64,000 nt of DNA, taken from positions 124,001-188,000 of the forward strand of contig CACKGF010000001.1 of assembly GCA_902599625.1 (NCBI GenBank). The letters are read 5' to 3'. The notes beneath the pieces were generated by a model. That model ran no database searches and had not been told where the DNA came from. It saw nothing but the letters and a program-made list of their open reading frames with translations. This stretch comes from an uncultured Pelagibacteraceae bacterium (GTDB lineage: Bacteria; Pseudomonadota; Alphaproteobacteria; Pelagibacterales; Pelagibacteraceae). Position numbers and translations under genes: made by a program. This document shows positions 61,923 to 64,000 of the stretch, piece after piece. The stretch's first letter is position 1, and the number at the start of each line of letters is the position of its first letter.

Positions 61923-63621
61923 ATTTTTGGTTTTTGTGTCTTATAATTTTAAATTTATACTCTCTTTGTTTTAACTCACTTATTAATTTTGTAAAGTTTT
62001 TGAGATCAGAAATAATTAGATTAAATCTAAAATTAATTGAAGTTTTTGTTTTTTCTACCATTTCAACACTAGAAATATTTACGTGATTTTCTCCAATCAT
62101 AGTAGTCACTGTTCCAAGAACACCTGGTTTATCAGGTAACGAGATCCAAAGGGTAGTATTATATCTTTTGTCAGTTGGTTTAGAATTTTCTCTATACTGC
62201 CAATATCTTCTTATTGCAGCTCTCGCTTTACCTGTTTTAGCTGAACTCAACCAATGTAAAGATGGTGATTCTTTCTTTGATGTTATAATCTTAACCACAT
62301 CACCATTTCTTAAGATACTTTGTAAATGACTGTCTTTACCGTTTATTTCTGATCCAATAGCAGTATCTCCAACTTGTGTATGTACAGCATACGCAAAATC
62401 TATTGGAGTAGCATCTTTTGGAAGTTTAATCACAGATCCCTTTGGTGTAAAACAAAACACATTTTCTTGAAACATCTGAAGTTTAGTATATTCATAAAAG
62501 TCCTCTGGATTTTCATTTCTCTCAATTATTTCAACTAGATCTTTCAACCAATCGTATTCTTTCCAAGTTAAAGAATTGAATTTTTCAGAAGATTTATATT
62601 TCCAATGAGAAGCAATTCCTCTCTGAGCGTATTCGTGCATCTGCATTGTTCTTAATTGAATTTCAATAGGTCTTTTGTTTGGACCAATTATGGCGGTATG
62701 TAATGATTGATATTTGTTTATTTTAGGAGATGAAATATAATCTTTAAATCTTCCCGGTATACAATTCCACTTTTTGTGGAACACGCCCAAAGTCTTATAG
62801 CAATCTGATACATCGTCAACAATTACCCTAAATCCGATTATATCTGTGATTTGCTCTAATGATGTTCTTTTTTTTTGAATCTTTCTCCAAATAGAAAAAG
62901 GTGTTTTCTCTCTACCAAATATCTTAACATTTAATCCTTCTGCTTTTAAAATTTTTTGAAACTCCTCAGAAATCAAATTAAAATTTGAAATATTATTTTC
63001 TTTTATTTCATCAAGTCTTTCTTTAACGAGATTTCTTGCTTCAGGATTTAAAATTTCAAAAGAAAGATCTTCCAACTCATCTCTAATTCTATTCATGCCC
63101 ATTCTGTCTGCTAATGGAGCATATATTTCCATCGTTTCTTTGGCTTTTCTAATTTGTTTTTCTTTTAATTTTACAAATTTAATTGTTCTCATGTTATGAA
63201 GTCTGTCAGCTAATTTTACAAGAAGAACTCTTATGTCTTTGGAGGTTGCTATGATTAATTTTCTAAAATTTTCAGCTTTAGAATCCTGTGCTGCTTGATT
63301 TTCAAATGCAGAAATTTTTGTGACACCTTCCACTAAATCAGCAACTTCTTGACCAAATTCTTCCTTGATTGTTTTATAAGTAGCTCTAGTATCTTCAATT
63401 GTATCGTGTAATAATCCAGTTGCAATAGTTGCGCTATCAAGTTTTAGATCTGAAAGAATATTTGCTACAGCTATTGGGTGAATAATGTATGGCACACCTT
63501 CATCCCTTTTTTGTTTCTTGTGAGCCTCAAGAGCAAAATTATAAGCTTTAGTTAAAGTTGTCGGGTTTAAAAACTTATTATATTCCCTTACCTTATTTAT
63601 TAATTCTTCAGATTTAAGCAT
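61879..63621 (-). CDS. (p)ppGpp synthetase/hydrolase, RelA/SpoT family, shortened C-terminus
   Basis: 580 residues, against about 720-740 in most alphaproteobacterial Rsh. Residues 20-180 are an intact HD hydrolase (H48, HD at 72-73), 231-345 a synthetase (GREKTPFSIWRKI, FRVIVDD, RFKDYISSPKINKYQSLHTA), 388-448 a TGS domain and 491-570 an ACT domain (SLPDKPGVLGTVTTMIGE). The helical and zinc-finger region that normally lies between TGS and ACT is mostly missing. Controls the starvation alarmone. Followed by pyrE with a 44-base overlap, and preceded by folK with an 8-base overlap. Confidence 0.93.
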   Translation of the reverse strand: MLKSEELINKVREYNKFLNPTTLTKAYNFALEAHKKQKRDEGVPYIIHPIAVANILSDLKLDSATIATGLLHDTIEDTRATYKTIKEEFGQEVADLVEGVTKISAFENQAAQDSKAENFRKLIIATSKDIRVLLVKLADRLHNMRTIKFVKLKEKQIRKAKETMEIYAPLADRMGMNRIRDELEDLSFEILNPEARNLVKERLDEIKENNISNFNLISEEFQKILKAEGLNVKIFGREKTPFSIWRKIQKKRTSLEQITDIIGFRVIVDDVSDCYKTLGVFHKKWNCIPGRFKDYISSPKINKYQSLHTAIIGPNKRPIEIQLRTMQMHEYAQRGIASHWKYKSSEKFNSLTWKEYDWLKDLVEIIERNENPEDFYEYTKLQMFQENVFCFTPKGSVIKLPKDATPIDFAYAVHTQVGDTAIGSEINGKDSHLQSILRNGDVVKIITSKKESPSLHWLSSAKTGKARAAIRRYWQYRENSKPTDKRYNTTLWISLPDKPGVLGTVTTMIGENHVNISSVEMVEKTKTSINFRFNLIISDLKNFTKLISELKQREYKFKIIRHKNQKYAFFKKFFGGFKKN

Positions 63622-64000
63622 ATTTAATTATACCATTACTTTGATAAATCTTTATATCACTAATTGATTTAGAGTTTAATTTTTTTATTAAAATATCTAT
63701 TTTTTGCTTATTTTTTGGATGTATCCAGTTTTTTTTTATTTCATATAATGGAATTAAAGTAAAATTTCTTTGATGCATTCTTGGGTGTGGAGTAATAATT
63801 TTTTCTCCTTTATGAATTATACTTTTACAAGTATTGTTGAAATCAATAATATCTATATCGCAAGTTCGTGGTGCGTTTTTTACACTTTTTTTTCTTCCTA
63901 ATAATTTTTCTATTTTTTTTATTTTTTCAAACAAATCAATAATTGTTAAATCTGTTTTACATTCAATAATGAGGTTTAAAAATTTTGGATTAGATTGGTT
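63614..64000 (-). CDS. folK: HPPK (7,8-dihydro-6-hydroxymethylpterin pyrophosphokinase), C-terminal part (partial)
   Basis: The gene is cut by the right edge of the window; about 128 C-terminal codons are visible. NAPRTCDIDIIDF is the metal and substrate motif, and ITPHPRMHQRNFTLIPLYEI the conserved second segment of HPPK. The frame continues cleanly to the window edge. It precedes rsh with an 8-base overlap, so it is likely the upstream part of the same transcript. Confidence 0.9.
   Translation of the reverse strand, partial: NQSNPKFLNLIIECKTDLTIIDLFEKIKKIEKLLGRKKSVKNAPRTCDIDIIDFNNTCKSIIHKGEKIITPHPRMHQRNFTLIPLYEIKKNWIHPKNKQKIDILIKKLNSKSISDIKIYQSNGIIKYA

Overview
The window reads as a chromosomal segment of a SAR11-type alphaproteobacterium (Pelagibacterales). 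It is very AT-rich and gene-dense, with genes overlapping by a few bases and almost no room for terminators. The gene content is alphaproteobacterial: an NDUFS4-like complex I protein, SdhE, a CBP3-type bc1 chaperone, Mg-type HemB, a proton-pumping pyrophosphatase, the glyA-nrdR-ribDE-ribBA-ribH-nusB-thiL run and the rsh-pyrE-pdxJ-acpS-lepB-rnc-recO run. I assign this from protein character and gene order; no database search was possible.

Layout. 1-12.9 kb: end of secF, a membrane protein, uvrA, ssb, gyrA, coaD, a cyclophilin, tgt, tRNA-Lys, an M48 protease, a DUF502 protein, recG and sdhE. 12.9-27.7 kb: tRNA-Ser, rarD, a wall block (MltB-like, RlpA-like, DacA-like), tmk-holB-metG-tatD-phnP-like, glutathione peroxidase, nhaA, tRNA-Pro, an NDUFS4-like gene, a SbmA-like transporter, glpX and recJ. 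27.7-36.6 kb is the accessory part: tRNA-Glu, a GIY-YIG protein, six polysaccharide-type genes (four glycosyltransferase-like proteins, a minimal GDPD-like protein and a HAD-nucleotidyltransferase fusion), a tyrosine recombinase, a 54-residue membrane protein, a GC-rich structured RNA and a minimal alkyltransferase. 36.6-44.6 kb: two transporters, hom, an overlooked 53-residue lipoprotein, argC, rpsI-rplM, metY behind a probable SAM-V riboswitch, ctaA and a chorismate mutase. 44.6-57.1 kb: rpmG, merR, ihfA, plsX, rpmF, CBP3, bamE, hppA, then the thiL to glyA riboflavin/one-carbon operon with rpiB and a hydroxylase. 57.1-64 kb: hemB and the recO to folK operon read leftward.

The clearest unexplained signal is the GC-rich RNA at about 35.72-35.95 kb. 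It is a multi-hairpin element in an otherwise AT-rich sequence and sits just before an ATGA that is also the start of the alkyltransferase gene. A tyrosine recombinase lies nearby. Short motifs recall HEARO / IscB omega-RNAs, but no IscB gene is in the window, so it would be a stand-alone copy or a new RNA class.

Other themes: convergent genes sharing a single TTAA as both stop codons; genes starting 2-4 bases after a tRNA; and domain or metal-site erosion in otherwise familiar enzymes (Tgt zinc site, RibBA cyclohydrolase half, RlpA-like barrel, NrdR zinc knuckles, the Rsh regulatory region). Two conserved gene neighbourhoods also appear to have lost an internal gene (fabH after plsX; era between rnc and recO).
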